This document shows positions 44,241 to 53,594 of a DNA stretch of 64,000 nucleotides, piece after piece. The notes below the pieces were generated by a model that saw nothing but the letters and a program-made list of their open reading frames with translations, searched no databases and was not told the DNA's origin. The stretch is from NCBI GenBank assembly GCA_013821605.1, contig JACDGP010000008.1, positions 1 to 64,000 on the forward strand. Reading direction: 5' to 3'. Numbering within the stretch: position 1 is the stretch's first letter; each line of letters starts with the position of its first letter. The stretch comes from Herpetosiphonaceae bacterium. GTDB taxonomy: Bacteria > Chloroflexota > Chloroflexia > Chloroflexales > Kallotenuaceae. The position numbers were made by a program, and so were the translations under genes.

Positions 44241-45481
44241 CAGGTCGGCTACGGCGCCTCATGCTCGTCCTGCTCTTTGTAGCAGCAGCACTCAGCATAA
44301 CCCTAGCCCTCGGCATGACTTTATTACCACTGCCACCCGCTGATGCACCAGCTATAGCGATATTATTTGCTGAGGTCGGCGGCGGTGTGGCACTGCTAGC
44401 CCTGCTCCTTATGCAGCCGCTCGTGCTTGGTCGTTGGGGGGGCGTACGTGCTCAACTGCTCGCGACGGGCTTGGTAGGCAACCTATTAGTCTTGGGTATG
44501 ATGCTGGCGGCGGCGCGCGCCATGTTTATTTCAACTCATGATCTGACCCTCCTACTGCTGATCGTATTATTTGCAGCGCTCCTAGCCGTAGGCTGGAGCC
44601 TCCTCTATGCTGTCCCATTGGCACGCCGTATTGAGCGGGTTCGGAGTGCTACTGCCGACTTTGCCGTCGGCAAGCTTGATACGACGCTGCCCGTACAGGG
44701 CCATGATGAAATTGCGCTCTTGGCCAGCGATTTTAATCGTATGGCCGGCACGCTGCGTGAAATAGCCGACCAAGAGCATGCGCTAGAACAGTCACGCCGC
44801 GATCTAATAGCTGCTGTGTCGCATGATCTGCGCACACCACTTGCCGCTACGCAGGCGTTGATCGAGGCGCTGGCCGATGGTATGGTCGATGATCCCGCCA
44901 CTGAAGAACGTTACTTACGGTCGGCTCAGCGTCAAATTGGCCACTTGAGCCAGTTGGTCGACGATTTGTTCGAACTGGCACAGATCGACGCTGGTGTATT
45001 ACGTGTGACGCTTGAGCAGGCCTCGCTCCATGATCTGCTTTCAGACACACTCCAGAGCTTTCAACCTCAGGCCCAGGAGCGCGGTGTGCGGCTCGTGGGT
45101 GAGGTTGCAGGTGATATCGATCCGGTACTGATGAGTCCACCGAAGCTGCAGCGCGTGCTCCACAATCTGATTGGTAACGCTTTGCGTCACACACCCAGTG
45201 ACGGGACCATCTTTTTGCGCGCCGCTGCCCAAGGGCGAATGGTGGAAGTCGAGGTGCAAGATACGGGCGAAGGCATCTCACCTGACGATCTACCGCATGT
45301 TTTTGAACGCGCCTTTCGCGGTGAGCGTTCACGCACTCGCGCTATCGCTGAGCCAACATCTAGTGCCGGTCTCGGTCTAACGATTGCCAAAGGGCTGGTT
45401 GAGGCTCAGGGTGGCACGATCGCTGTATGGAGCGAGCCAGGTGCTGGAACACGGTTTGCGTTTACCCTACACCGAGGGTAA
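44237..45481 (+). CDS. HAMP-containing sensor histidine kinase
   Basis: The 414-residue kinase has an N-terminal membrane region with about four hydrophobic segments (residues 6-130), a HAMP-like linker (about 130-185), HisKA with SHDLRTPLAAT, and ATPase motifs NLIGNALRHTP, DTGEGIS and GLGLTIAKG. The start overlaps the regulator stop (ATGA). Unlike the kinases in the K+ island, it lacks DUF4118. No extracellular sensor domain of any size is visible. Confidence 0.9.
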   Translation: MTGRLRRLMLVLLFVAAALSITLALGMTLLPLPPADAPAIAILFAEVGGGVALLALLLMQPLVLGRWGGVRAQLLATGLVGNLLVLGMMLAAARAMFISTHDLTLLLLIVLFAALLAVGWSLLYAVPLARRIERVRSATADFAVGKLDTTLPVQGHDEIALLASDFNRMAGTLREIADQEHALEQSRRDLIAAVSHDLRTPLAATQALIEALADGMVDDPATEERYLRSAQRQIGHLSQLVDDLFELAQIDAGVLRVTLEQASLHDLLSDTLQSFQPQAQERGVRLVGEVAGDIDPVLMSPPKLQRVLHNLIGNALRHTPSDGTIFLRAAAQGRMVEVEVQDTGEGISPDDLPHVFERAFRGERSRTRAIAEPTSSAGLGLTIAKGLVEAQGGTIAVWSEPGAGTRFAFTLHRG

Positions 45482-45542
45482 AGTCGAGCTTAGGCCATAC
45501 ATATATGGTAGGATCTGTCGCTGATGTATTATCAAGGAAGCT

Positions 45543-46346
45543 ATGGATCTCTACGATGCCATTCATGCGCGCCATACAACGAATGGCGCGTTTGACAGTC
45601 GACCGGTAAGCCAAGAGGATAAGCAGCGCCTGTTGGAGATGGCGGCGCGCGCACCCTCGCACTTTAATTCGCAGCCGTGGCGCTTTATCTTGGTTGAGAA
45701 TGCTGCTCGGCGCAAGCAGATCGGACACATTGCGGGTGAGTCGATGCGCCAACTGATCGAGAATGGTGAGTTCTGGCAGCAATATCGGCGCTATTTCCGC
45801 TTCAACCAACATGAGGTGGATACCACCCATGATGGTATTCACTTCGATACGATGCCCAACGTGCTCAAGCCCTTCGTCAAGTATCTCTTTACGGACCAGG
45901 GCAACAAGGTGGTCAATGCCATGCAGGTACCGCGTGTGCTGGGCAACGATGCTCGCAAGCTCGTGGAGAGTTCACCCTTGTTGCTTGGTCTTGCGCTTAA
46001 CCGCACTGAGTACAAGCCGGATCAGCTCAGTAGTTTGTACTCAGTGATTTCGCTGGGCGCTGTGGTACAGACGATCTGGTTATCCGCTACTGCTCTCGGA
46101 ATGGGGCTCCAATTCGTTAGTACACCACAAGAGATCCCTACGCAATGGGCGCGCGTAAGCCAGTTGCTCCAGATACCCGATAACTTTGAACTGCTCCTCA
46201 TGCTCCGCCTGGGTTACGTTAACCCCGATATCAAACGACCGACGATCGATTGGACCTCGCCTCAACGTAAAGGTATACATGAGCTAGCGTTCCAGGAGCA
46301 ATGGGGTGAGCCGCTCACGAATGAGCATGACGCCGCTCTTCAGTAA
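45543..46346 (+). CDS. Nitroreductase-family FMN oxidoreductase
   Basis: The 267-residue protein has the nitroreductase N-terminal FMN-binding pattern (AIHARHTTNGAFDSRPV and ARAPSHFNSQPWRFILVEN) and the dimer helix SLGAVVQTIWLSATALGMGLQ. A roughly 60-residue insert between residues 70 and 130 makes it longer than typical members (about 200). Such enzymes reduce nitro compounds, quinones or flavins. AAGGAA precedes the ATG. Confidence 0.88.
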   Translation: MDLYDAIHARHTTNGAFDSRPVSQEDKQRLLEMAARAPSHFNSQPWRFILVENAARRKQIGHIAGESMRQLIENGEFWQQYRRYFRFNQHEVDTTHDGIHFDTMPNVLKPFVKYLFTDQGNKVVNAMQVPRVLGNDARKLVESSPLLLGLALNRTEYKPDQLSSLYSVISLGAVVQTIWLSATALGMGLQFVSTPQEIPTQWARVSQLLQIPDNFELLLMLRLGYVNPDIKRPTIDWTSPQRKGIHELAFQEQWGEPLTNEHDAALQ

Positions 46347-46365
46347 GCAACTCGGAGCCGTATCA

Positions 46366-47040
46366 TCAGCTATCAAGTGGCATGATACATTGTGGGTCAT
46401 CGTTGCGCGGGTTGTTGACTAGTGGTGTGACTGGATAGGTGAGCATGGCGTCTGCATCGAAAGGATGCAGGAGCGGCTGGATTGCGCTTGGCTCTTGATT
46501 GTTAGGGTCGAGCCAGTGATCATATATGTCGGGCGTTAGCATCACAGGCATCCGATCATGGATAGGACGAACCATAGCATTCGGGGTCGTTGTGAGTAGT
46601 GTGCAAGAGGCCAATTGCTTACCATCCGCCGCCTGCCACTGTTCCCACAACCCGGCGAAGGCAAATGGCTCCCCGTCTTTCAGTTGAAAATAAAAGGGCT
46701 GCTTGTTCTTACCTGCACGCTGCCATTCATAGAAACCGTCTGCGAGAATGAGGCAGCGGCGATGACGGAAGGCTTGGCGAAATGCGGGGCTAGTCGCGGC
46801 TGTTTCCGCCCGGGCATTAATCATGCGATTGCCAACTACGGGATCTTTGGCCCAGGCTGGCACAAAGCCCCAGTGGAGGAGCGCAAAGCTCCGTTCAGTA
46901 CTTTCTTCGGTCGTCCGTACGACGGCTATGTCATCGGTGGGAGCAATGTTATAGCGTGGGGCAACCGATGGGATATCCGTTAGTTTGAACTGTCTAGCGA
47001 GCTGCTCTGGCGGTGTCTTAAGCGTGAAGCGTCCACACAT
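46366..47040 (-). CDS. SRAP-family DNA-crosslink protein (YedK/HMCES-like)
   Basis: The 224-residue protein begins MCGRFT, leaving the catalytic Cys2 at the mature N terminus. The other family motifs are present: NARAET, LADGFYEWQ and IHDRMPVML (active-site His). SRAP proteins bind single-stranded DNA and form a thiazolidine crosslink with abasic sites to protect them at replication forks. It is convergent with the nitroreductase gene, 19 bp apart. Confidence 0.95.
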   Translation of the reverse strand: MCGRFTLKTPPEQLARQFKLTDIPSVAPRYNIAPTDDIAVVRTTEESTERSFALLHWGFVPAWAKDPVVGNRMINARAETAATSPAFRQAFRHRRCLILADGFYEWQRAGKNKQPFYFQLKDGEPFAFAGLWEQWQAADGKQLASCTLLTTTPNAMVRPIHDRMPVMLTPDIYDHWLDPNNQEPSAIQPLLHPFDADAMLTYPVTPLVNNPRNDDPQCIMPLDS

Positions 47041-47107
47041 ATGATCTCCGGCCTTTGAGCAGTATCATAGCATACACCGTACCATTTGCTCCACCTTTAT
47101 GCCAACG

Positions 47108-48028
47108 CTAGTCGACACCATCAACGATAACCTGATTGTTGCTATGGTTTGCTTCGGAGGTGACCGGCACACTGCTTACTGGATTAACCTCAACCACTAG
47201 CTTGCCTGAGGGACGAAAAGCAGCGAGTGAGGCAATCCCACCACATGGGAGCACGCGGGCAACATGGTAAGCGTGATCGGCATATGGTATATCATCGAGT
47301 GAATGTACTATGAGTTGCACGTTATACAGCGTCTCTGGTCCGTTGTTATGTATAGTAATATCCATGACCTGCCCGTGTAGAAGCACATCCTTCTGACCAA
47401 GTGCTAGATCAGCTGTGCCCGAGCAATGGTGGAGTGGAGGAGCCAAAGCGAACATACCGACCGGCGCAGCATTATTGCGAAGATTGCGATCAGCGGGACC
47501 ATGTATGATGCTAACACTAGCATGGTAGTGGTACTCACCCGGTACCAGCGCTACTACCGGTGCGATGACTACAGCCACCGGGAGGAGTGCGCGTGCTGTG
47601 ATCGGACCGCTGGTTGCACTGCCCACGACAATGTTTTGCTCACCAGTGGTAGCCGTGCGCACAACGCTAAGCAAGACCTGCACCCGCTCGGCGGCTACGT
47701 CCCCCAGATTTCGCACCATTACGGTCGCCGTGAATGGAACGCCCTCCGCTAAGGGCTGGCTGAGAACAACATCTTGCTCACGAATATTCAAATCAGGGGC
47801 CGGTAGTGGTGTAGCTGTTGGTAGTGGTGTTGGCTGCGGAAGCAGTGCCGGAAGTTCATCCGGAACGATACCAACCAAGATTGTGCCTAACAAAAGGAGT
47901 GTTGCTATGACAACAATTGTCCGCGTGACAAACGCACGAAATGTAGCGCCACGGCGTGCATATATCGCTGGCGTAACGCCCAGACATAGGTGCCGTACCA
48001 TGTGCTGATGTTCATCAAAAAAGCTCAT
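47108..48028 (-). CDS. Single-helix protein with CARDB-like extracellular domains
   Basis: The 306-residue product has a short cytoplasmic start, one membrane helix (about 34-52), a Pro/Thr-rich linker, and two domains with adhesion-type patterns (DLNIREQDVVLSQPL, VMVRNLGDVAAERVQV, and DITIHNNGPETLYNV). These resemble CARDB-type beta-sandwich domains. The ATG at 48028 overlaps the HerA-like gene stop by 14 bp. No enzyme motif is visible. A surface role is likely. Confidence 0.7.
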   Translation of the reverse strand: MSFFDEHQHMVRHLCLGVTPAIYARRGATFRAFVTRTIVVIATLLLLGTILVGIVPDELPALLPQPTPLPTATPLPAPDLNIREQDVVLSQPLAEGVPFTATVMVRNLGDVAAERVQVLLSVVRTATTGEQNIVVGSATSGPITARALLPVAVVIAPVVALVPGEYHYHASVSIIHGPADRNLRNNAAPVGMFALAPPLHHCSGTADLALGQKDVLLHGQVMDITIHNNGPETLYNVQLIVHSLDDIPYADHAYHVARVLPCGGIASLAAFRPSGKLVVEVNPVSSVPVTSEANHSNNQVIVDGVD

Positions 48029-49622
48029 CGACCTCGGCCAGCACGCGTTCGGATGATCGACGAACTGTGGTAGGTGCAATCGCCTTATAGAAGGCTTCAT
48101 CATAGGGCCGGGTGCGAATAACGACCGGCATCGGCACCGCATGCCCGAGAATCAAGGCTTGCTGCTTGCTGTCGAGTGAGGCTAAAACGGCCCGCAGTTT
48201 AGCGGCACCTCCTACCCCGGTAAAGACAGCGTCAATATCTCGCTCGTCATTGAGGAGTGCGGTCACGCGTGAGCCAAGCTGCGACATGACCTCGCTATCG
48301 ATCGCCGACGGTCGCTGATCGACAACTAATAATGTGACACTGTACTTGCGGAGCTCCCGCGCAATCGTGCCGAAGATCGTTTGACGAGCCGCCTGGGGAT
48401 TTAAGAACTTATGCGCTTCTTCGATCGTCAACATGAGCGGACGCGGTTTATCGCTTGCTTGACGGCTGGCCCAGTATTTCTCGGTCTGCTCGACCCAGCG
48501 TGCATGAATTCGGCGGGTCAAGATGTTTGCGACCAACATATAGGACAAGGCGTCCTTATATTGACCGAACTCTAGAACTACATGCTTGCCCAGAGATAAG
48601 GCCTGAATCAATCCATCGATAATGCCGTCGGGCGCGCTTTCTCGTACAAAGCCAAGCCTAGCTACCTTTTCAAGCTTGCGTTTCAGTGCTCCTAGCGCTC
48701 CGGCATGCCCACCAACCTCGTCCGCAAAGGTATTCAAGCCTGCTGCATCCATCTTGAGCAATTCGCGTAGCCAACTACCCCGGAAGCGATCAACCAGCAA
48801 ATAGGACGACTCGGCAGCCGTCGGGGTGAGATTTAGCTCTTCCTGGAGCAAAATCACATCCTCAACATCGATCTGATCCAGGCTGACGGCCACCTCCGAG
48901 TCGATTTTGACATTCCGCCGCCGCGACGACTGGGGATCAAGTGAGTACACAAGTACTTCACTGCCAAAGAGCTGGCGCAAGCCTCGGACATACGTGCCAT
49001 CCTCGGCTTCCGAGTCGCCACCATACTCGGAGTGCATATCGAAGATCAACGACGAGGCTACATTGCCGCGAATGACACCGCACAAAAGCAGGCGGGTGAG
49101 GAAGGATTTTCCGGTGCCCGACTTGCCAAAGACGCCGTTAGAGCGCTCGACGAAACGTGGCAAGTCCAGGCAGATCGGAATATCCATGTCAAGTGGCATA
49201 CCGAGTTGAAACTTCGTCGTGCTTTCCTCACCGAAAACCTGACCAAACGTCTCGGCGTCGGCAGCAAAGACCGGGGCAAAGTGGCGCGGCACGGTGCGCA
49301 CCGGTCGCAGCCCTTCTGTCACATCGCTTGATAGCATCAGCATCGGCGCAATGGCACAGCTACCGTAGGTGGTGGTACCACCGAACACCCGCCGTGAAAA
49401 ATCGTCACCTTGGGCCGGCGGCTGGGCTAGCACATCCTGGTTCGACGCGCCAAGCTCGACATCGTTGATCATGGAGAAAAATTGATGTTGGTCGCCCTGG
49501 ATCACCACAAACTGTCCAACGCGCAGATCTTCGACTGACACGTCCCCGGCTAGCCGTACCTCTAACCCTTCGGTTAGGGAACCGGCTACGACGACACCAA
49601 GTTGCTCGCGCTGGGTTTGCAT
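48015..49622 (-). CDS. HerA-like ATPase (HAS barrel plus FtsK/HerA motor)
   Basis: The 535-residue ATPase has an N-terminal beta-barrel (about 1-75, EGLEVRLAGDVSVEDLRVGQ), Walker A GKSGTGKSF, the following SLIFDMHSEYG, and Walker B-type LMLTIEEAHKF with RELRKYSVTLLVVDQRPS. This is the HerA/DUF87 layout, a hexameric DNA-translocating motor used with NurA nuclease in end resection or in defence systems. No NurA gene is adjacent. GGAAGGAG lies just before the ATG at 49622; a longer frame to 49685 is less likely. Confidence 0.9.
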   Translation of the reverse strand: MQTQREQLGVVVAGSLTEGLEVRLAGDVSVEDLRVGQFVVIQGDQHQFFSMINDVELGASNQDVLAQPPAQGDDFSRRVFGGTTTYGSCAIAPMLMLSSDVTEGLRPVRTVPRHFAPVFAADAETFGQVFGEESTTKFQLGMPLDMDIPICLDLPRFVERSNGVFGKSGTGKSFLTRLLLCGVIRGNVASSLIFDMHSEYGGDSEAEDGTYVRGLRQLFGSEVLVYSLDPQSSRRRNVKIDSEVAVSLDQIDVEDVILLQEELNLTPTAAESSYLLVDRFRGSWLRELLKMDAAGLNTFADEVGGHAGALGALKRKLEKVARLGFVRESAPDGIIDGLIQALSLGKHVVLEFGQYKDALSYMLVANILTRRIHARWVEQTEKYWASRQASDKPRPLMLTIEEAHKFLNPQAARQTIFGTIARELRKYSVTLLVVDQRPSAIDSEVMSQLGSRVTALLNDERDIDAVFTGVGGAAKLRAVLASLDSKQQALILGHAVPMPVVIRTRPYDEAFYKAIAPTTVRRSSERVLAEVDELF

Positions 49623-49653
49623 AGCTCTCCTTCCGGTGGATGGCAGAGTTGGG

Positions 49654-49682
49654 ACTATACCAGATCGAAGCGCCTGACACAA
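49654..49682 (-). promoter_or_regulatory. promoter of the HerA-like gene
   Basis: On the minus strand, TTGTGT (49682-49677), 17-bp spacer, TATAGT (49659-49654). It lies 32 nt before the HerA-like start codon. Confidence 0.55.
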
Positions 49683-49693
49683 CACCTGAGTGC

Positions 49694-49722
49694 TTGCCTC
49701 AAGAGAACGATAAGCGTATAGT
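49694..49722 (+). promoter_or_regulatory. promoter of the FAD-dependent oxidoreductase gene
   Basis: TTGCCT (49694-49699), 17-bp spacer, TATAGT (49717-49722), 33 nt before the start codon. It is divergent from the HerA-like promoter. Confidence 0.55.
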
Positions 49723-49755
49723 GAAGTTTGTACGTTTTATCACAAAGAGGATCAC

Positions 49756-51021
49756 ATGGCTCCTTACAATGCAATTGTAGTCGGTGGGCGGATCGCCGGC
49801 AGTGCTACGGCGTCCTTCTTGAGCCAGGCAGGAGCCCGCGTTTTACTACTTGAACGCGCGACCTTCCCGTCTGCCCCCGTCTCGGTCCCGGTTCTCTTCT
49901 CGAACTCGCTTGCTTTACTCGATAAGCTGGGTATCCGGGAGCGTGTGGAAGCGGCAGGCGGGACTCGCATGTATCACGGAGGTGCCTGGCTCGACGACCT
50001 GCACCTATTCGCGCCGGTGCTCCCGTATCATGGCATCAATTATAACCTGGGCTTACGGCGTGAGGTATTAGACGAGATTTTGATCGACCATGCGCGACAG
50101 CAGCCGGGCGTTACTCTGCGAACTGGCTTCACAGTTACTGGTCTAGTATGGCAGGATAGTCGAGTCATCGGTGTACGTGGACGGCAGGGCGGTGGCGCGG
50201 AAGAAACGCTGTATGCCGATGTTGTCGTGGGTGCTGATGGTATGCGTTCAATCGTCGCTCGTAATACCAAGCCACGTGAATACAGGCGACGTAAAGGGCA
50301 GAATGCACCCTATTATGCTTATTATCGTGGCTTCGTCCAGCATATGCCGGCTCAGTCGATTTCATACCGTGGCAGCGGCTTTGGGGTGCTCGTCTTCCCG
50401 GCAGACAATGGTTTGACTGCGATCTCGGTCGGCGTACATAAACAGCTTTGGCCCCGTGTGAAGGCCGATGTGGAGACTGAATTCGAGCGACTTTGGCGCT
50501 CAATCCCAGATCTTGCAGAACGGGGCCGTGGTGCCGAGCGCGTTGGTCCAGTTAAAGGGCAGGAGCCACGCCCAGCATATTACCGGCTTCCATTTGGTCC
50601 AGGATGGGCACTCGTCGGCGATGCGGGCTATATGAAAGACCCCGTAACGGGTCAGGGTATTCATGATGCCTTGCGTTCAGCCGAGCTTTTTGCAGACAGC
50701 TGGCAGCAATGGCGTGCCGGTTCTGCCTGGAACGATGCGATGCGATCATACCAACAGACCCGAGACCGTGAGACGAAGGCCTTGTACAACTTGACTTATC
50801 AATCGAGCAAAGTTCCCAAGCGGCAACAGCTATCGTGGTTTGAGCACGTATTACTGCGGCCGCTGGCTGACGACTCCGACTATGCAGCGCGATTTACTGG
50901 TGTTTATAACGGGGCAACCGATGCTGACCAAGTGATTGGACCATTTGCAGCAATTGAACTTATGGTACGCTCGCTCTTCCGTCCATTAGCTTTACGTTGG
51001 GCAGTTCGGCGTCCTTTTTAG
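49756..51021 (+). CDS. FAD-dependent oxidoreductase (geranylgeranyl-reductase / monooxygenase type)
   Basis: The 421-residue flavoprotein has an N-terminal FAD motif VVGGRIAGSATASFLSQAG, a mid-region VVGADGMRSIVA (the DG motif), and GDAGYMKDPVTGQGIHDALRSAEL (second FAD motif). These are features of the group that includes geranylgeranyl reductases and aromatic hydroxylases. AGAGGA precedes the ATG. The substrate is not clear. The gene is monocistronic, with its own promoter. Confidence 0.88.
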   Translation: MAPYNAIVVGGRIAGSATASFLSQAGARVLLLERATFPSAPVSVPVLFSNSLALLDKLGIRERVEAAGGTRMYHGGAWLDDLHLFAPVLPYHGINYNLGLRREVLDEILIDHARQQPGVTLRTGFTVTGLVWQDSRVIGVRGRQGGGAEETLYADVVVGADGMRSIVARNTKPREYRRRKGQNAPYYAYYRGFVQHMPAQSISYRGSGFGVLVFPADNGLTAISVGVHKQLWPRVKADVETEFERLWRSIPDLAERGRGAERVGPVKGQEPRPAYYRLPFGPGWALVGDAGYMKDPVTGQGIHDALRSAELFADSWQQWRAGSAWNDAMRSYQQTRDRETKALYNLTYQSSKVPKRQQLSWFEHVLLRPLADDSDYAARFTGVYNGATDADQVIGPFAAIELMVRSLFRPLALRWAVRRPF

Positions 51022-51041
51022 ATGGTCACTTGATGTGTGTT

Positions 51042-51920
51042 TTATCGCTCAAGTGGCAAATCATCGCGATTGCCCCACTCGTTCCATGATCCGTCATACA
51101 GGGCTGCCTGCGGTCCACCGGCTAGCTCCATGCCGAGTGCAGTAACCAGTGCTGATACACCACCATTACAGTACACGACGACATCTTGTGTGCGTGCCTC
51201 TTCGATGTCTACACCGGCGTTCAGAAAACGCTCGCGCAGTTGCTCCGGTGGAGCAAATGTATCATGCGGACCGGTAACGAGATCACGATATGGCACATTA
51301 CGTGCACCTGGTATATGGCCACCCCGCGCAGCCCGCGATTGCTCTCCGTGAAATTCTTCCACACTGCGACCATCGATCAATACGCCCGAACCATCCAATG
51401 CCGCAAGTACTTCCTCGACCGTACGTCGTAAAGCAGGTTGAGGTCGGGGTATAAAGTGCGACGCGGTATAGCGCGGAATCATTGTTTCTAAGGGCCGGCC
51501 TTCGGCCTGCCATTTTTTGATCCCTCCATCCAACACCCGTACATTCGCATGTCCATAATAGCGTAACGTCCACAGCAGGCGCGCCGCGAAGAACGGCAGT
51601 GTCGTATCATAGGCAATCACGGATGTATCATCACCTATGCCGAGGCGCCCCATAAGTTCGGCATACTGCGTGGGTGGGGCGACTTGAACGGGGACTGGAT
51701 CGGAGAGGTCCACAATATCGCTGGTCCAATCCACAAAAACCGCTCCGGGAATGTGACCTTGCGCATACAGGTCGGGACTAGCAAAGTAATGCGGCTTTGG
51801 GTCGGTTGGCGGTTTGACGACGCCGCGCACATCGACAATCCGCAAGGCTGGGTTCTCAAGGTGAGCAGCTAGCCAGTCGGTCGAAATGAGTGGCCCTGGT
51901 GGTAATATGAGTTCGGACAT
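51042..51920 (-). CDS. Thiosulfate/mercaptopyruvate sulfurtransferase (rhodanese)
   Basis: The 292-residue protein has two rhodanese domains: an N-terminal domain (VSTDWLAAHL-like start ISTDWLAAHLENPALRIVDVR, GHIPGAVFVDW) and a C-terminal domain (LIDGRSVEEFHGE, GHIPGARNVPY) with the active Cys in VVYCNGGVSA. The loop CNGGVSA differs slightly from the CGSGVTA of mercaptopyruvate sulfurtransferases. The reaction is transfer of sulfane sulfur to cyanide or thiols. The gene is convergent with the FAD oxidoreductase gene. Confidence 0.93.
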   Translation of the reverse strand: MSELILPPGPLISTDWLAAHLENPALRIVDVRGVVKPPTDPKPHYFASPDLYAQGHIPGAVFVDWTSDIVDLSDPVPVQVAPPTQYAELMGRLGIGDDTSVIAYDTTLPFFAARLLWTLRYYGHANVRVLDGGIKKWQAEGRPLETMIPRYTASHFIPRPQPALRRTVEEVLAALDGSGVLIDGRSVEEFHGEQSRAARGGHIPGARNVPYRDLVTGPHDTFAPPEQLRERFLNAGVDIEEARTQDVVVYCNGGVSALVTALGMELAGGPQAALYDGSWNEWGNRDDLPLER

Positions 51921-52032
51921 ACTGATCAGTTTCCCTTTCCTGTGTATGATATAGTTAGAGGCGAGTGGGATAGAATAATGATTATCGGTATCTCTGCCTT
52001 TGAAAAACTATGATGGGCTAGGAACTCTGTTT

Positions 52033-53430
52033 CTACTCCTCCCCTTCGAAGATTTTGCCTGGATTCAGGATATTGTGGGGATCAAGGCCTCGCTTTAGTT
52101 GCATCATCAGGGCTATCGCTCCAGGACCGATCGCATCTTCCAGATAGGCTCGCTTCATCAAGCCCACGCCGTGCTCGCCCGAAACCATTCCGCCAAGGGT
52201 AATCGTCGCCCGTACAATAGCGGCCTCAGCATGCTCCACGGCAAGCCGTTGCTCCGGATCACTCCCATCGAACAAGATGCCGGGATGGAGGTTGCCGTCG
52301 CCCGCATGTCCAAATGCCGCGATCTGCAGGCCGGTCTCGACTCCGATTGCCTTGATCCGCTCCACCATCTCCGGAATAACCGAGCGCGGGACGACGATGT
52401 CTTCATTCCGCAGGTTTGGAGCAAGTGCTTTAAGCGCAAAATAAATGCTCCGCCGTCCCATCCACAACCGGTCACGCTCGTGCTGTTCCGTAGCAATCTC
52501 CACTCCAAAAGCCCCGTGTGCTTCACACACAGCTTGCACGACCGCCAGTTCATCAGCTAGGGCGGGTAGGTGCAGTCCATCCTGCTCGATCAGCAGCATT
52601 GCCTGTGCTTGAGGAGCTAATCCCAGATGAAGATGTGCTTCAATCGCCGTTAGCACGGTGTGATCGAGGAGTTCGATTGTGCATGGTAAGCTGCCATGGT
52701 GGAGCACGCTGGTGACGGCTGTGCTGGCGGCAAGCAGCGTTGGAAAGAGTGCCATCAGGGTCGCACGTGCCGGTGGCTTGGGCAGCAAGCGCAAGGTTAC
52801 CTCGGTAATAACGCCGAGCGTCCCTTCCGAGCCAACGAACAGATGGAGCAAGCCATAGCCAGATGCTTGCTTATGTGTCTTTGATCCTAGCTTAAGGATC
52901 TCGCCACTTGGAAGAACTACCGTTAAGCCCAACACATAGTTACGCGTCACACCGTACTTAACGGCACGTGGACCGCCGGCATTACAGGCAACGTTCCCAC
53001 CGATACTGCAAATGCTGAGGCTTGCGGGGTCGGGCGGATAAAACAAGCCTTGTGCCTCCACCGCCGCTTGCAGGTCACCGGTGATGACGCCCGCTTCAGC
53101 ACAGACCGTCATGGCCGGTGCGTCGATTTCGAGAATACGATTCATGCGTGCCATACTGAGGACAATCCCGCCACGTTGTGGCACAGCACCACCCGCAAGT
53201 CCGGAACCGGCCCCACGGGTGACCAACGGCACTTTGTTGACAACTGCAAGCCGGACGACCTCCGCTACTTCTGCTGTCGAACCTGGCTCAACAACCACAT
53301 CAGGTAATGTGGAGAGCTCAGTACCATCGTGACTCCACGGTTCCAGGTCGTGGAGATGCACGTGTGAACTACCTAGGCACAGTTCTAAAGCATCGACCAA
53401 TTCTGTAAATGTCGAATGGCTCAACAACAT
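52033..53430 (-). CDS. FAD-linked oxidase (GlcD / D-lactate dehydrogenase type)
   Basis: The 465-residue enzyme has an FAD-binding domain (VVEPGSTAEVAEVVRLAV, RGAGSGLAGGAVP, GGNVACNAGGPRAVKYG) and a C-terminal FAD-oxidase domain (AFGHAGDGNLHPGI, SGEHGVGLMKRAYL). It oxidises glycolate, D-lactate or another 2-hydroxy acid. Glycolate oxidase needs GlcE and GlcF, which are not adjacent, so a D-lactate-type or single-subunit enzyme is likely. GGAG lies 6 nt before the ATG at 53430; a TTG at 53442 is an alternative start. Confidence 0.9.
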   Translation of the reverse strand: MLLSHSTFTELVDALELCLGSSHVHLHDLEPWSHDGTELSTLPDVVVEPGSTAEVAEVVRLAVVNKVPLVTRGAGSGLAGGAVPQRGGIVLSMARMNRILEIDAPAMTVCAEAGVITGDLQAAVEAQGLFYPPDPASLSICSIGGNVACNAGGPRAVKYGVTRNYVLGLTVVLPSGEILKLGSKTHKQASGYGLLHLFVGSEGTLGVITEVTLRLLPKPPARATLMALFPTLLAASTAVTSVLHHGSLPCTIELLDHTVLTAIEAHLHLGLAPQAQAMLLIEQDGLHLPALADELAVVQAVCEAHGAFGVEIATEQHERDRLWMGRRSIYFALKALAPNLRNEDIVVPRSVIPEMVERIKAIGVETGLQIAAFGHAGDGNLHPGILFDGSDPEQRLAVEHAEAAIVRATITLGGMVSGEHGVGLMKRAYLEDAIGPGAIALMMQLKRGLDPHNILNPGKIFEGEE

Positions 53431-53594
53431 GCTTATCTCCAATTGGACCGCTCCTCCCGTACCCGCACGCCCTTAGACAACATGTGCCAGTATAGCACTG
53501 CGCTCCTGCTGCACCAGTCTTGGCAAACTATGTGGCCTTGTTCTTGCTTACTGTTCTCTAGGCTTAAGAAGAAGGAGTTATTCCGTGAGAGCTT

